A model generated the notes under the pieces. That model searched no databases and was not told the DNA's origin. It worked only from the letters and a program-made list of their open reading frames with translations. Shown in pieces: positions 8,539-17,552 of a stretch of 64,000 nt of DNA. The position numbers and the translations under genes were made by a program. The DNA comes from Actomonas aquatica (GTDB taxonomy: Bacteria; Verrucomicrobiota; Verrucomicrobiia; Opitutales; Opitutaceae): NCBI RefSeq assembly GCF_019679435.2, contig NZ_CP139781.1, forward strand, positions 3,348,001-3,412,000, given 5' to 3'. The first letter of the stretch is position 1. Every line of letters begins with the position of its first letter.

Positions 8539-8708
8539 GACTCAAGTTGGCAACTGGCCATGACCACTTGGCCGGAACTGTGAATCCGAATCGGAGCGCA
8601 TTGGGGTTTCTTGGAGGAATCGATCCCTCGGTTGCTCAAACCGACTGAAGACGGAAATAAGGGTGGATTCCCAGCGGATCCTCCTCTTCAAACACCTCGT
8701 TCTTTTTA

Positions 8709-8831
8709 GGGCCTGTAGCTCAATGGTTAGTTCCGAGTTCCGCTAGGCGGGACGACTCCCAGCATCGAATTTCGATGCTGGCACAGGGGACCCTCCCCTG
8801 CGGATTCACGCGATTCGAATCGCGTCGACCA
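8709..8831 (+). other. tRNA-like fragment fused to a chain of hairpins
   Basis: The first 22 bases (8709-8730) are identical to the 5' part of the true tRNA at 8855-8876, including the acceptor strand and most of the D-arm. The copy then departs into palindromes: GTTCCGC/GCGGGAC (one wobble pair), CCAGCATCGAA/TTCGATGCTGG, CAGGGGA/TCCCCTG and the perfect 18-mer ACGCGATTCGAATCGCGT. It ends CGACCA, like a mature tRNA 3' end. The 3' acceptor strand cannot pair with the 5' end, so it is not a functional tRNA. It may be an attachment-site scar or a structured RNA. Confidence 0.5.
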
Positions 8832-8854
8832 ATGGGTGACCAAGCCAAGTTTAT

Positions 8855-9154
8855 GGGCCTGTAGCTCAATGGTTAGAGCAGGGGACTTTCACGGGTCGCC
8901 AGTGGGGAAACCTGTTGGTAGTCAGGTGTAAATTCGGTGAACGGCCTGTCCGTCAGGACGACCCAACGCCGAGCCAAGCTCCACTTCGGTGGAGAAGGTG
9001 TAGAGACTATAATCACCCACCTACCGTTCGGGAAACCGAGTCACGGTGAAGGCATAGTCCAGACCACGAATCCGACCAGCCGGTCAGAGCGGTGAAAACC
9101 GAAGTGGTAAGCATAATCCCTTGGTTCCGGGTTCGACCCCCGGCGGGCCCACCA
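8855..9154 (+). tRNA. tRNA(CAU), probably tRNA-Ile2, with group I intron
   Basis: Exon 1 (8855-8887) has acceptor GGGCCTG, D-arm GCTC/GAGC and the first half of the anticodon stem GGGGA plus CT. Exon 2 (9112-9154) starts CATAA, then TCCCT, a T-arm CCGGG-TTCGACC-CCCGG, acceptor CGGGCCC and an encoded ACCA. Joined, the loop is CTCATAA with anticodon CAU. The anticodon arm GGGGACTCATAATCCC followed by TTGGT resembles bacterial tRNA-Ile2(CAU), which is lysidinylated at C34 by TilS, more than elongator tRNA-Met; initiator tRNA is excluded by the paired first base. Identity as Ile2 is inferred. Confidence 0.85.
8888..9111 (+). ncRNA. Group I (IC3-like) self-splicing intron in tRNA
   Basis: A 224-nt insertion exactly after U33 of the anticodon loop. 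It shows the group I core elements in order: P near 8929-8940 (TAAATTCGGTGA), Q near 8964-8976 (CAACGCCGAGCCA), R near 9000-9012 (GTAGAGACTATAA) and S near 9050-9064 (AGGCATAGTCCAG). R and S pair as P7 (ACTAT/ATAGT). Exon 1 ends in U, and GACTT can pair with downstream GGGTC to form P1 with a U-G wobble; the intron ends in G (9111), as the omega-G should. No open reading frame inside, so no homing endonuclease. The arrangement matches known IC3 introns in bacterial tRNA-Ile(CAU), tRNA-Arg and tRNA-Leu genes. Confidence 0.88.
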
Positions 9155-9660
9155 TTCGTTGCTCAGAAAGAATGGTGAATGGTCACGTTTCAGTATGTTG
9201 GCCTACTCATAAGCCGCGATGGCCAAGTGGACTATCGGTCGCTTCAGCAACTAAGGTTCGACCCATGGGAGGCTTCGGTAGAAACCGACGATTATCTGAA
9301 ACGACTCATCAAAGTCAGCAAGTGGGTGCGGTAGCTCATCGGCCAAGGTGTGATAGTCGTGTTTGGCACGTTCCCTCACTTCTGGGGAGCCTAGGGAGTC
9401 AATGCTCGGTTCAATTCTGCGCGAACGGGATTTAATCAAAAGGCTTCCGTGAAATTGGCCGAGGTCGAACTCACACAGGTGGACGCTGCGAATCATCAAC
9501 GTGGGCCATCAGATTTCGGGAGGGACCTCGGTCTGCTGCCAAACCCAATCACAATTAATCTGCCACGAGTTGAACCAACTCGGTATGGCGAAGTGGTTTG
9601 AATTATGTGGTCAAACGGCGGCTCGGTATCAATCGCCCACTGCCCCGACCCCTCCACTTT
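9155..9660. other. Intergenic region after the tRNA, no gene assigned
   Basis: About 500 bases of lower GC than the surroundings. A block near 9213-9280 (GCCGCGATGGCCAAGTGG, later AAGGTTCGACCC) looks like D-arm and T-arm pieces of a degenerate tRNA but has no foldable anticodon arm. Short frames (for example minus 9251-9499) show no domain. Confidence 0.4.
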
Positions 9661-9676
9661 ATGCAACGTGTTGCAT
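9661..9676. promoter_or_regulatory. LacI-type operator, copy 1 (lacI upstream)
   Basis: ATGCAACGTGTTGCAT, a near-perfect 16-bp palindrome 117 bases before the chosen lacI start. It matches the motif repeated before the other glycan genes and suggests autoregulation. Confidence 0.7.
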
Positions 9677-9701
9677 GGAGATTGATTTGCCGCGGACAAG
9701 C

Positions 9702-9718
9702 GTCAACGTTGTCCCTGG
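9702..9718. promoter_or_regulatory. Second motif GTCAACGTTGTCCCTGG
   Basis: Contains the palindrome CAACGTTG and is shared, with one difference after the core (CAACGTTGTCCC-A-GG), with 17624-17640 upstream of the second TonB receptor. In both places it follows a 16-bp operator, so it may be an auxiliary site of the same regulator. Confidence 0.5.
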
Positions 9719-9793
9719 TTTCCCCCTTACCATCGACTCGACTCGCCGGTGATTTCACCCACCCCGATCGGTAACCCCTGGCCCCCAACCCCG

Positions 9794-10879
9794 ATGAAAA
9801 ACGACCTCGCCTCCCTCGGTTCGGCGTCCGCGCCTTCCATGGAGACCATTGCCGCCGCCGCCGGTGTTGCCACCAGCACCGTTTCCCGCGCCCTCAAGGG
9901 CGACGCGCGCATCAGCCCCCAAACCAGCCGGCGCATCCGCGAGATCACCGAACGCCTCGGTTACCGCCCGAACCCGCTGGTCTCCGCGCTCATGACCCAG
10001 CTACGCTACGGCCACCCGCCGGTCGCACGCTGCAATCTGGCTTGGTTGGACTTCTTTCCCGGCCCGGAAGACTGGCGCGACGACCCCGTCCAGGTCGCCT
10101 TCTGGCAAGGTGCCCAACGCCAGGCCCAGCGCCTCGGCTACGCCATCAACCGCATCCGCACGCAGGACAAATCACCCAAACGTCTCGCCGGCCAGCTGCA
10201 CAGTCGCGGCATTCAGGGCGTGCTGGTGCCGCCGTTCGATGAGAGCGACGGACTCGCCACCACCATTCCGCTCCCGCTCGACTCCCTCACCATCGTGGGG
10301 GTAGGCACCCGATTCGAAAAACCCGCACTGCACTACTCCAGCGACGACCAGTTTGAATACGGTCGCATGGCGGTGCAGAAACTTTGGGAACGAGGCTATC
10401 GCCGCATCGGTTACGTCGGCGAACCACGCGTCGAAAAATTCGTCAACGGCCGCTTCTTCGCCGGCTACTACAGCACCCTCTGCAGCGAACTCGGCGGCAC
10501 CCCGCTGCCGCCGCTCGTGTCGGCCCGCGACGACGACGCCATCGAGTGGCTGCGCCAAGCCAAACCCGATGTGATCGTGACCGCCAACCGCCGCCTGCTT
10601 TCCGTGTTGCGCAAGGCCGGCCTGCGGGTGCCCGACGACGTCGCTCTGGCCCACCTCAACATCGAGGATGTCGAGGGCGCGTCTGCCGCCGAGGTCGCCG
10701 GCATTCGCCAGGACAATGTCGGCGTCGGCGCCAATGCCGTGGAGCTCCTCGTAAGTCTGCTCTACCAAAACGAGAGCGGTATTCCCGTGCATCCCCGCGG
10801 CATCCAGGTCCACGGGGTGTGGGTCGATGGTCCGACCGTGAGCCGACCCAAGCCGGAACGCCAGACAGCCACCAACTGA
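9794..10879 (+). CDS. LacI-family transcriptional regulator
   Basis: The helix-turn-helix is SMETIAAAAGVATSTVSRAL (about residues 15-34 from MKNDLASLG), followed by the hinge-like RRIREITERLGYRPNPLVSA. The rest is a periplasmic-binding-protein-like sensor domain (RGIQGVLVPPFDES, MAVQKLWERGYRRIGYVG, ALAHLNIEDVEG, VELLVSLLYQNESGIP). The start at 9794 leaves a normal LacI N-terminus; a frame extending to 9749 only adds proline-rich residues. It should bind the 16-bp RTGCAASGNNTTGCAC palindromes seen before itself and nine other places and release or change binding when a sugar ligand is present. It stands at the head of the glycan locus. Regulator-operator matching is inferred from proximity. 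Confidence 0.9.
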   Translation: MKNDLASLGSASAPSMETIAAAAGVATSTVSRALKGDARISPQTSRRIREITERLGYRPNPLVSALMTQLRYGHPPVARCNLAWLDFFPGPEDWRDDPVQVAFWQGAQRQAQRLGYAINRIRTQDKSPKRLAGQLHSRGIQGVLVPPFDESDGLATTIPLPLDSLTIVGVGTRFEKPALHYSSDDQFEYGRMAVQKLWERGYRRIGYVGEPRVEKFVNGRFFAGYYSTLCSELGGTPLPPLVSARDDDAIEWLRQAKPDVIVTANRRLLSVLRKAGLRVPDDVALAHLNIEDVEGASAAEVAGIRQDNVGVGANAVELLVSLLYQNESGIPVHPRGIQVHGVWVDGPTVSRPKPERQTATN

Positions 10880-10922
10880 GCGACCTCCTTAGCCGCTCCC
10901 ACCTCACGTTCCATCCTGCCCG

Positions 10923-10945
10923 GCGGGCTCCCTTCAGGAGCCCGC
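10923..10945. terminator. Bidirectional hairpin terminator between convergent genes
   Basis: GCGGGCTCC and GGAGCCCGC around CTTCA, followed by TTTCATTTTT on the plus strand. It overlaps the stop codon of the GH57-like gene (10934-10936) and ends the lacI transcript. Confidence 0.7.
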
Positions 10946-12376
10946 TTTCATTTTTACAGTCGCAGCAGCGGCACCAGAAACGCCTTCGTTCCGCTCTTCA
11001 AAGTAGGCAAAGCCCATCAACTCATCGCGCACCGCCGCGATTTGCGAACGCATGATCGGCGCGGAATAGAGCGAGCGATGCTCCGCCAGTCCGTGCTGCG
11101 CCATGAGGGCCTCCAGTCCGTCGTTGGCGGCTTCGATCGCCTCGATGGCCTCGACCACATTAAAGCGGCCCGGCGACGTGGGGGCGGGCGGCCAGCGGGC
11201 ATCGCTGACGTAGGCCGTGGTGATCCGACGCATGACTTCGCGAAACTCCACGGTATCGCGCAGAGTGGCACCGAGGTGATCGGCCACCGCTTCGAGCCCT
11301 TGGTGCACACTGCGGCACACCGGATCGAGGATGCGGGCATGCGGCGTGTTGGCCCAGGCCTTCGCCGTGCCGCCGTGCCATGCACACCCATTCTCCACCC
11401 GCTCAAAATCGCGGCCCGACACCACCGGATAGGTGGCCACGGCCTGGCTCGGGGTGATGAGTTCGAAATCGAGGTCGCGGGCCAGTTGCAGCACTTCCGC
11501 AAAACGGCGCAAGCTGTCCGGCGCGGGCTCGAAGAAGCGCGCCTCGCCAAACTGCTTTACATAAAAATAGGCGGTCGTGCCGATGTATTCGGCGTCCTCC
11601 GCATAAGGTAGGATGAAGCCCTGCCCCCCTGGAATCCGATCGCGCCAGCGCACGAGCGTCTCGCGCACTTCGGCCAACGAGATCGGTTCTTCGCGATTCC
11701 CTTCGGTCGCGCCCATGAGATACCAGAGCAGGATGTTGCACATCATGTCCGAGCGCAGGACGACCTTGAGGCCGTTCGCCAGCTCACTCGGCTGAAAGAG
11801 CGCCCGCAGGATCTCGGGCCGATCCGCGATCTCCTGCTCGATCTTGAAGAGCGCGTTTTTGTTGCTGTGCCCGCGCACGTCGAAGCGCAGCCCCGTGGCT
11901 TCCCGCAGACCGGGCACACTCGACAACAGAAACGAATCGGCGTCACCGATGAGGGTCTCAAAACCCGCCTCCCGATAAATGTCGGGAATGAATCCCGCCC
12001 AGCTGCACTCCGGATTCCAACCGGTCACCGGGCGCACACCGGTCAGGCGCTCCCACGTGTCGAGGCCATTGCGCAACGAATCGAGACCGATCACCGGATC
12101 GATGTTGGCCAGCATGATGTGGGTCTGCGGTGACGCCACCGCCTCGATGCGCCCGGCCTTGATGCCGGCCACGAGTTTTTCCAACACCTCCGGCGCTTCC
12201 TCCGCCACGATTTCCAAGGTCTCGCCCGAAGCCTCAAAAGCGATGGGGGCGTTCGCGCGCTCCGACATGTCGAAGAGCGGTCCATAGGATTGGCGGGCCA
12301 CCCACGCCCGTTGCTCGGGACGTAGCTGGGAATACTGCAGGTTGCCGTGGGGTAGGAAAATGATTCCGGGTCGCAT
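10934..12376 (-). CDS. GH57-like glycoside hydrolase
   Basis: A 480-residue protein without a signal peptide. Motifs resemble GH57 (alpha-amylase/galactosidase/branching families): FLPHGNLQYSQL at the N-terminus (the HQPLY position), GWNPECSWAGFIPD with the probable nucleophile Glu123, and GFILPYAEDAEYIG with the probable acid/base Asp261. It would act in the cytoplasm on imported oligosaccharides. Divergence from well-known members makes the exact linkage unclear. The gene converges on lacI and has an operator 53 bases upstream of its start (12429-12444), in a 104-base gap separating it from the beta-helix gene. Start MRPGIIFLPHG fits the fold's first strand. An alternative reading is a polysaccharide-deacetylase-fold protein of unknown activity. 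Confidence 0.7.
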   Translation of the reverse strand: MRPGIIFLPHGNLQYSQLRPEQRAWVARQSYGPLFDMSERANAPIAFEASGETLEIVAEEAPEVLEKLVAGIKAGRIEAVASPQTHIMLANIDPVIGLDSLRNGLDTWERLTGVRPVTGWNPECSWAGFIPDIYREAGFETLIGDADSFLLSSVPGLREATGLRFDVRGHSNKNALFKIEQEIADRPEILRALFQPSELANGLKVVLRSDMMCNILLWYLMGATEGNREEPISLAEVRETLVRWRDRIPGGQGFILPYAEDAEYIGTTAYFYVKQFGEARFFEPAPDSLRRFAEVLQLARDLDFELITPSQAVATYPVVSGRDFERVENGCAWHGGTAKAWANTPHARILDPVCRSVHQGLEAVADHLGATLRDTVEFREVMRRITTAYVSDARWPPAPTSPGRFNVVEAIEAIEAANDGLEALMAQHGLAEHRSLYSAPIMRSQIAAVRDELMGFAYFEERNEGVSGAAAATVKMKAGS

Positions 12377-12428
12377 AGATGAGGCCCCGATTAGCCTACG
12401 CCCACCCGGGACTTGCGAGGGCCCGCGC

Positions 12429-12444
12429 GTGCAATGCCTTGCAC
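12429..12444. promoter_or_regulatory. LacI-type operator, copy 2 (GH57 upstream)
   Basis: GTGCAATGCCTTGCAC, 16 bp, near-perfect dyad, 53 bases before the GH57-like start. Confidence 0.7.
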
Positions 12445-12480
12445 ATGCCCGACGCGCCCCGGCTCGCCTGCGAGGTTGGG

Positions 12481-14220
12481 TTACGGCGCGTCGCTCGGAC
12501 GGTCCGGTCGCGCCGGAAAATCGTCCGTCAGGGGCCGCCCAAATTCGATCGCCCCCATGTCCGGGCCGTCACCGGCAAAGTCGTCGTTAAAACCCGGCAG
12601 CCGCACGCCCTGATCACTGCCCGGCGTGCCCGGAGCGAGGGCGACGCTCCAGGATCGCTCCGCATCCAGCGGTGCCGCAAAGACCGGCACCGCGTGCACG
12701 CCGTGGGTTTCACTGCCGTCCACCGCCCGCACCAGTCCGTTGAACAGATCGTAGTCAAAGTCGTTGGTCGGCGAAGCCTGCCCATCAAACACCGCGATGT
12801 TCCGGTCCATGCGCGTCCACAGCACATTGTTGCGGCTGAAAATCTGGGTCTGGTGTTTGTTGGCCGCGGAGAGACGCACCCCGCCGGTCGCCCCCGAGGT
12901 GGCATCGAATCCGCCCCACGGTTCCGGTTGCAGCACCGTGTTGTGCAGCACGTAGGTGCGGCCGTGAGCAAACTCCGCCTGCCGCGGATCGGCCCCCAGC
13001 TTCAGGAACAACTGCCCTTTGTAGGACTCCTCGTCCGTCCCCGGTCCGCGCCGCGAGTGCAGGTAGATGTTGCGATAAATGTAGGCCGGGCCGAGCGAGG
13101 TGGTGGCCGCGCCGATGCCCACGTAGGTCCAGTCAATGACGTTGCCCCAGCAGCGCACATTCTGGTTGGCGCCCTCCATCTCGATGCCGTCGTCCCAACA
13201 GTGCGAGATGCGGTTGCCATGGATGTCGGAGTCCCGCCCCGGAAACCCGGCGTAACCGAAATTATGATACTCGCCCATGGCGTCGTTGAACATGTGTTCG
13301 AAGTCCGAATAGATGTCGTTGTGGCGGATGACGATTTCGCCGTCGGCGTTGATGAAGCTGATCGCCTGCGGTCCGATCGGGTGCTTGCTGCCCTTGCGAC
13401 TGGCGCGCGGCTGCAACCACGAGTTGGCGTTGGCGCGCGGGTGATGCAGGCGGTTGCGCTGAATCACAATGCGGCGCAGCACGCGCGGCGCGTCGTCCTC
13501 CACGCGGTGATAGATCGCCGAGTCGAAGTTCCGTCCCCAGCCATCCTCAAGGTCCTGCCCCCAGCCGGAGATGTCGCAGTCTTCGATCACCACGTGTTGC
13601 ACTGTGCCCAGCTCGATGCCGTGCCGGCGCGCACCGACCAGATCGAGGCCTCGCACGATGACATAGGGCGCGTCGATGCGGATGTTTACCTCCGCCTCAT
13701 TGCGTCCGTCGATGCGGCTGCGCGTGCCCGCAGGTGAGGTGTAGACGACATAACCCGACTCCGCACTGCCGCCTTCGCTTATGACCAGCGTCTCGTGGCT
13801 CAGCGCCGGTAATTCCACCGTCTTCGCCACCGGCCAACGCTCCGCCCAGGTCTGTGTTTCGAGGCGCACTTCCGGCCCGTCCGGCAGGAGCTTGAGGCGA
13901 ATCTCGTAGGCCGTGCCCGGCGTCAACCCGACCAGACTACCGCGGTATTCCCGGCTGCGTTCCGGTCGCTCCGGATGTTCCATGGCGTCGAACCACAAGG
14001 GCATGGCCTCACACCAATCCGCGTCTCCCACCGCCCGATACGACACCGCGCAGGTGCGATCCGCCGCCCCTTCCGCCGGTCGCCAATAAAGCCCGATGTT
14101 CTCAAACGTCGGCACCGCCTGCGGCGTCGCTCGCACCAGTCCCGCACTGAGGGCGACGAGCAGGACTCCGCCCGCCAATCGCGCCAACCACCCACGGCCA
14201 AGGATTCCGGAAAGGATCAT
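12481..14220 (-). CDS. Secreted right-handed beta-helix protein (lyase/epimerase-like)
   Basis: From MILSGILGRGWLARLAGG the protein has a clear signal peptide (LLVALSAGLVRA). A fibronectin-like region follows (VSYRAVGDADWCEAMPLW, GLTPGTAYEIRLKLL), then a long parallel beta-helix with ladder-like repeats: YVIVRGLDLVGARRHGIEL, HVVIEDCDISG, RIVIQRNRLHHP, EIVIRHNDIYSD, DIHGNRISHCWDDGIEM, AYIYRNIYLHS. The end MGAIEFGRP is a common closing motif. Related proteins are polysaccharide lyases or carbohydrate-binding helices; no catalytic residues can be fixed. The frame opens at 14289, but that ATG overlaps the operator at 14288-14303, so an internal start is preferred. It would be the first gene on this side to meet extracellular glycan. 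Confidence 0.75.
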   Translation of the reverse strand: MILSGILGRGWLARLAGGVLLVALSAGLVRATPQAVPTFENIGLYWRPAEGAADRTCAVSYRAVGDADWCEAMPLWFDAMEHPERPERSREYRGSLVGLTPGTAYEIRLKLLPDGPEVRLETQTWAERWPVAKTVELPALSHETLVISEGGSAESGYVVYTSPAGTRSRIDGRNEAEVNIRIDAPYVIVRGLDLVGARRHGIELGTVQHVVIEDCDISGWGQDLEDGWGRNFDSAIYHRVEDDAPRVLRRIVIQRNRLHHPRANANSWLQPRASRKGSKHPIGPQAISFINADGEIVIRHNDIYSDFEHMFNDAMGEYHNFGYAGFPGRDSDIHGNRISHCWDDGIEMEGANQNVRCWGNVIDWTYVGIGAATTSLGPAYIYRNIYLHSRRGPGTDEESYKGQLFLKLGADPRQAEFAHGRTYVLHNTVLQPEPWGGFDATSGATGGVRLSAANKHQTQIFSRNNVLWTRMDRNIAVFDGQASPTNDFDYDLFNGLVRAVDGSETHGVHAVPVFAAPLDAERSWSVALAPGTPGSDQGVRLPGFNDDFAGDGPDMGAIEFGRPLTDDFPARPDRPSDAP

Positions 14221-14287
14221 GCCGTCGACATTGGGACGCGGCCCGCACCGAGACCAGTCAATCACCCGCCGCAGCATACTTCGTCTC

Positions 14288-14303
14288 ATGCAACGCCTTG
14301 CAG
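14288..14303. promoter_or_regulatory. LacI-type operator, copy 3
   Basis: ATGCAACGCCTTGCAG, one arm change from the consensus. It lies in the divergent region between the beta-helix gene and the first TonB receptor. Confidence 0.65.
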
Positions 14304-14436
14304 AAAGCCCGACTCACGCAGGCCGCCCGACCTCCATTCGACGCGCCTGCCCGCTTCGCGTTTCACCTCTAAACCGCCCCGCAATTCACTCGCCTTGCCC
14401 CCTCGCACAGGCGCCCTGAAATCGCCCCGATTACCT

Positions 14437-14452
14437 GCGCAACGGATTGCAC
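14437..14452. promoter_or_regulatory. LacI-type operator, copy 4 (TonB receptor 1 upstream)
   Basis: GCGCAACGGATTGCAC, 134 bases before the receptor start; probably serves the rightward transcript of the divergent pair. Confidence 0.65.
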
Positions 14453-14585
14453 ATGCCACTGCGTTGTTCACCTTCCCGGGTCACGCCTTTATTCGAGTTG
14501 CAACCAAGACGCTGATCACTTCGACACGCCCAATGTGGGCCGCTCGTCATGGTCTTGCACCGACCCTTAACCCCCAAGCAACACC

Positions 14586-17507
14586 ATGAAGATTGTATGC
14601 GAGGCGCCGATCCGGCGGCATCGTTTGATCATCATCGCAGCGTCCCTGGCCGCTGCCTTTTCTCAGCCGCAAGGCATTCTGGCGCAGTCGGCCTCCGACG
14701 CCCCCCCCACCGACGATGACATCGTCACCTTGAGTCCCTTCGAGGTAAACACGTCACAGGATATTGGTTACATGGCGACCTCGACGCTGTCGGGCACGCG
14801 CACCAACACCGCCCTCAAGGACGTCGCCAACCCGCTCGACATCATCACCGCCGAGCTCATGGAGGACCTCGCCATCCAGGACATTCAGGACCTCACCAGC
14901 GTCGCGAACGGCGTGGAGCCCAACGCCGCTGGCGACCTCAATTCCGACGGCCAGGAACGCGAGGTCTGGAACTACAACTACATGCAGATCCGCGGCTTCA
15001 AGACCGGCGTCCTGACCCGCAATTTCATGGATCTCAATGCCCAGTTCGAAGCCTACAACTCCGAGCGCGTCGAATTCTCCAAGGGTCCCAATGCCATCCT
15101 CTCCGGCTCCGGCAACCCCGGCGGCACCGTCAACTACGCCACCAAGGTGCCCCGCCTCGAGCGCAACGCCTACTCCATCACCCACCGCACCGATGATCTC
15201 GGCAGCCAACGTGTTGCCGCCGACGTCAACCAAGTGCTCATCCCCGACCAACTCGGCATCCGCCTGAGCGCACTCTGGGAAGATCAGGACTTCTACCGTT
15301 ACCCGTCCTACGAGCGGCAGAACGCCTGGCACCTCGTCGGCAAATGGGCCCCCACCCGCGACACCAGCATCACCGTCGGCCACGAAACCCGCAGTTCCGA
15401 ACGCGCCAGCCCCCGCGGCATCTTCCCGCGCGACTTCGTGACCGCTTGGCTCGACGCCGGCTCTCCCATCGTCACCGCGGTCCCCTCCAACAACAATGTG
15501 ACCGTCGATGGCACCACCGTCTCCGCCGCCTCCCAGGGCCTGGCCACCATGAACGGCAACAACTGGATCCTCGATTCCGACGGTGTAATCCGCAACACAC
15601 GCCGGACCGCCCGCGGCAACTTCACCCGCGCCAACGGCATCAACATGGACACCGTCGCCACCGGCTTCGACTACCCGCTCGATGTCTGGATCGGCGGCCC
15701 CAACGGCATCAACGACAGCGACTGGGACATCACCGAGCTCAACGTCACCCACCGCATCAGCGACGACTTCAACGTCGAGCTCGCCTTCGGTCACACCACC
15801 AACGAGGTCATGCAGGGCAACAGCGTCGATCGCCGCCTCTTCGTCGATCCCAATGACTTCGGCGACAACGTCCACCCCGGCGAGCTCTACATCGAGACCC
15901 GCCCGTTCTGGATCCATCGCGACATCGAGATCGATCACTACCGCGCCACCGCCTCCTACGAGTTCCATCCCGACGAGATCAACGAGTGGTTCGGTTCCCA
16001 TCAGCTCGCCTTCGCCTACGAATACAACGAGCGCGACGAGGCCTGGAACAGCGGCCGCCTGACCATTACGGAAAATCCGTCCGGCGTGATTGATCCCACC
16101 GGTTTCTCCGGCGGCTACAACAACAGCTCCCTCGCCCTCTACGTGCGCGACTACCTCGACCCCTCCGCCGGCAAGGTCGCCCTCCACGACCTGCGCGACC
16201 TCTACTACTCCGACGGCATCAATCAGGACGGCTACGTCGCCAAGTTTCTGCCCAACACCAACTATGGCACCGCCCGCACCCTCACCGAGCAGGACAGCCT
16301 CCTCGGTGTCTTCCAGAGCCGCTGGCTGAAGGACCACCTCATCACCACCATCGGTCTGCGCAAGGACAAGCGCCGCGTCTACGACGCCCCGATGCAGGAC
16401 GACGGCACCGGCCTCTTCGTGCCGGTTGAGCTCGAACCCGGCGCCCCCGACGGCAGCACCCTCTCCAACCACGCCGCCTTCACCTCCGCGCCCAACGTCG
16501 TTGAAGGTATCTCGCGCAACTACGGCGCCGTCATCCACGCCCTCGATTGGCTGAGCTTCTCGCTCAACTACGCCACCAACTTCTCGCCCCGCACCGAGAG
16601 CCGCGACCTCTACGGCGAGTTCATTCCGGCCTCCACCGGTGAGTCCACCGACTACGGCTTCCGCCTCAGCCTGCTCGACGATCGTCTCAGCGTCAGCCTC
16701 ATCCACTTCGAAACCGAAGAGCTCAACTCCGCCACCAACGGCAACGGCATCAACTCGCCCTTCGACGAGATGCTCGCCGCCGACCAGATCCTGGTGGACA
16801 ACGGCATCCTCCCCGCCGTGCGCCCCGTCGACCGCTTCACCACCGCCGACCGCAGCGCCAAGGGCGAGGAGCTCACCATCATCGGCAGCCCCACCCGCAA
16901 CTGGACGATCCGCCTCACCGCTTCGAGCCTGGTCAACAAACAGACCAACCTCGCCCCAGATGTGCGCGCGTTCTACCTCGAGAATCTGCCGTTCTATCAA
17001 GCGCAGGATCAAACCCTCACCCGCACCGGTGGCACCACCACGTTGCGCACCTACGTGGAGGACATGCAGGAGCAATACGCCCTCATGAACACCCGCGAGA
17101 ACGTGCAGGTCTTCCCCGCCAGCAAATACACCGCCCGCGGCACCTTGAAGTATACCTTCGATCGCGACACCGCCCTCAAGGGCTTCGCCATCGGCGGCAC
17201 CGCCTCCTGGCGCAGCGCGCCCATCATCGGCTACTTCCTCCAGGCCGACGGTTCCTTCGACGTCAATCGCTACGCCCGCGGCGACTCGCGGATCAGCGCC
17301 GACCTCTTCCTCACCTACCAGCGCAAGATCGCCCGCGACATCGATTGGAAGATTCAGATCAACGTCAGTAACCTCTTCGACGAAGACGACCCCTTCCCGA
17401 TCGGCGCGCGCAACGCCACCTCCGACGCCGGTTCGCCGTGGGTGGAAACACTCTACCGTCCGATGGACGGCCGCGTCATCTCACTCACCAACTCCTTCAG
17501 CTTCTGA
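14586..17507 (+). CDS. TonB-dependent outer-membrane receptor, copy 1
   Basis: A 973-aa outer-membrane transporter. Signal peptide at 1-34 (LIIIAASLAAAFSQPQGILA), then DDIVTLSPFEV (about 45-55), a TonB-box-like segment typical of Opitutales receptors. The plug follows (TRTNTALKDVANPLDIITAE, IRGFKTGVLTRNF, ERVEFSKGPNAILSGSGNPG), then a beta-barrel ending LTNSFSF with terminal Phe. There is no N-terminal carboxypeptidase-like or STN domain. It should import a glycan fragment or another large ligand, powered by TonB-ExbBD elsewhere in the genome. It is followed by a terminator and then by a near-duplicate receptor. Regulation by the LacI-type operator at 14437 is likely. Confidence 0.92.
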   Translation: MKIVCEAPIRRHRLIIIAASLAAAFSQPQGILAQSASDAPPTDDDIVTLSPFEVNTSQDIGYMATSTLSGTRTNTALKDVANPLDIITAELMEDLAIQDIQDLTSVANGVEPNAAGDLNSDGQEREVWNYNYMQIRGFKTGVLTRNFMDLNAQFEAYNSERVEFSKGPNAILSGSGNPGGTVNYATKVPRLERNAYSITHRTDDLGSQRVAADVNQVLIPDQLGIRLSALWEDQDFYRYPSYERQNAWHLVGKWAPTRDTSITVGHETRSSERASPRGIFPRDFVTAWLDAGSPIVTAVPSNNNVTVDGTTVSAASQGLATMNGNNWILDSDGVIRNTRRTARGNFTRANGINMDTVATGFDYPLDVWIGGPNGINDSDWDITELNVTHRISDDFNVELAFGHTTNEVMQGNSVDRRLFVDPNDFGDNVHPGELYIETRPFWIHRDIEIDHYRATASYEFHPDEINEWFGSHQLAFAYEYNERDEAWNSGRLTITENPSGVIDPTGFSGGYNNSSLALYVRDYLDPSAGKVALHDLRDLYYSDGINQDGYVAKFLPNTNYGTARTLTEQDSLLGVFQSRWLKDHLITTIGLRKDKRRVYDAPMQDDGTGLFVPVELEPGAPDGSTLSNHAAFTSAPNVVEGISRNYGAVIHALDWLSFSLNYATNFSPRTESRDLYGEFIPASTGESTDYGFRLSLLDDRLSVSLIHFETEELNSATNGNGINSPFDEMLAADQILVDNGILPAVRPVDRFTTADRSAKGEELTIIGSPTRNWTIRLTASSLVNKQTNLAPDVRAFYLENLPFYQAQDQTLTRTGGTTTLRTYVEDMQEQYALMNTRENVQVFPASKYTARGTLKYTFDRDTALKGFAIGGTASWRSAPIIGYFLQADGSFDVNRYARGDSRISADLFLTYQRKIARDIDWKIQINVSNLFDEDDPFPIGARNATSDAGSPWVETLYRPMDGRVISLTNSFSF

Positions 17508-17552
17508 GGTCGCACGCTGATTGAAATTTCACGGTCCGATCGGGCCACACTC

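Noticed and set aside
9213..9280. Possible second tRNA (GCCGCGATGGCC start, GGTTCGACCC arm)
   Set aside because: No anticodon stem and acceptor ends do not pair; at best a relic.
14754..17075. Long minus-strand frame (773 codons) inside TonB receptor 1
   Set aside because: Low-complexity Gly/Val/Glu product mirrored in the second receptor; an antisense shadow of GC-rich codons.
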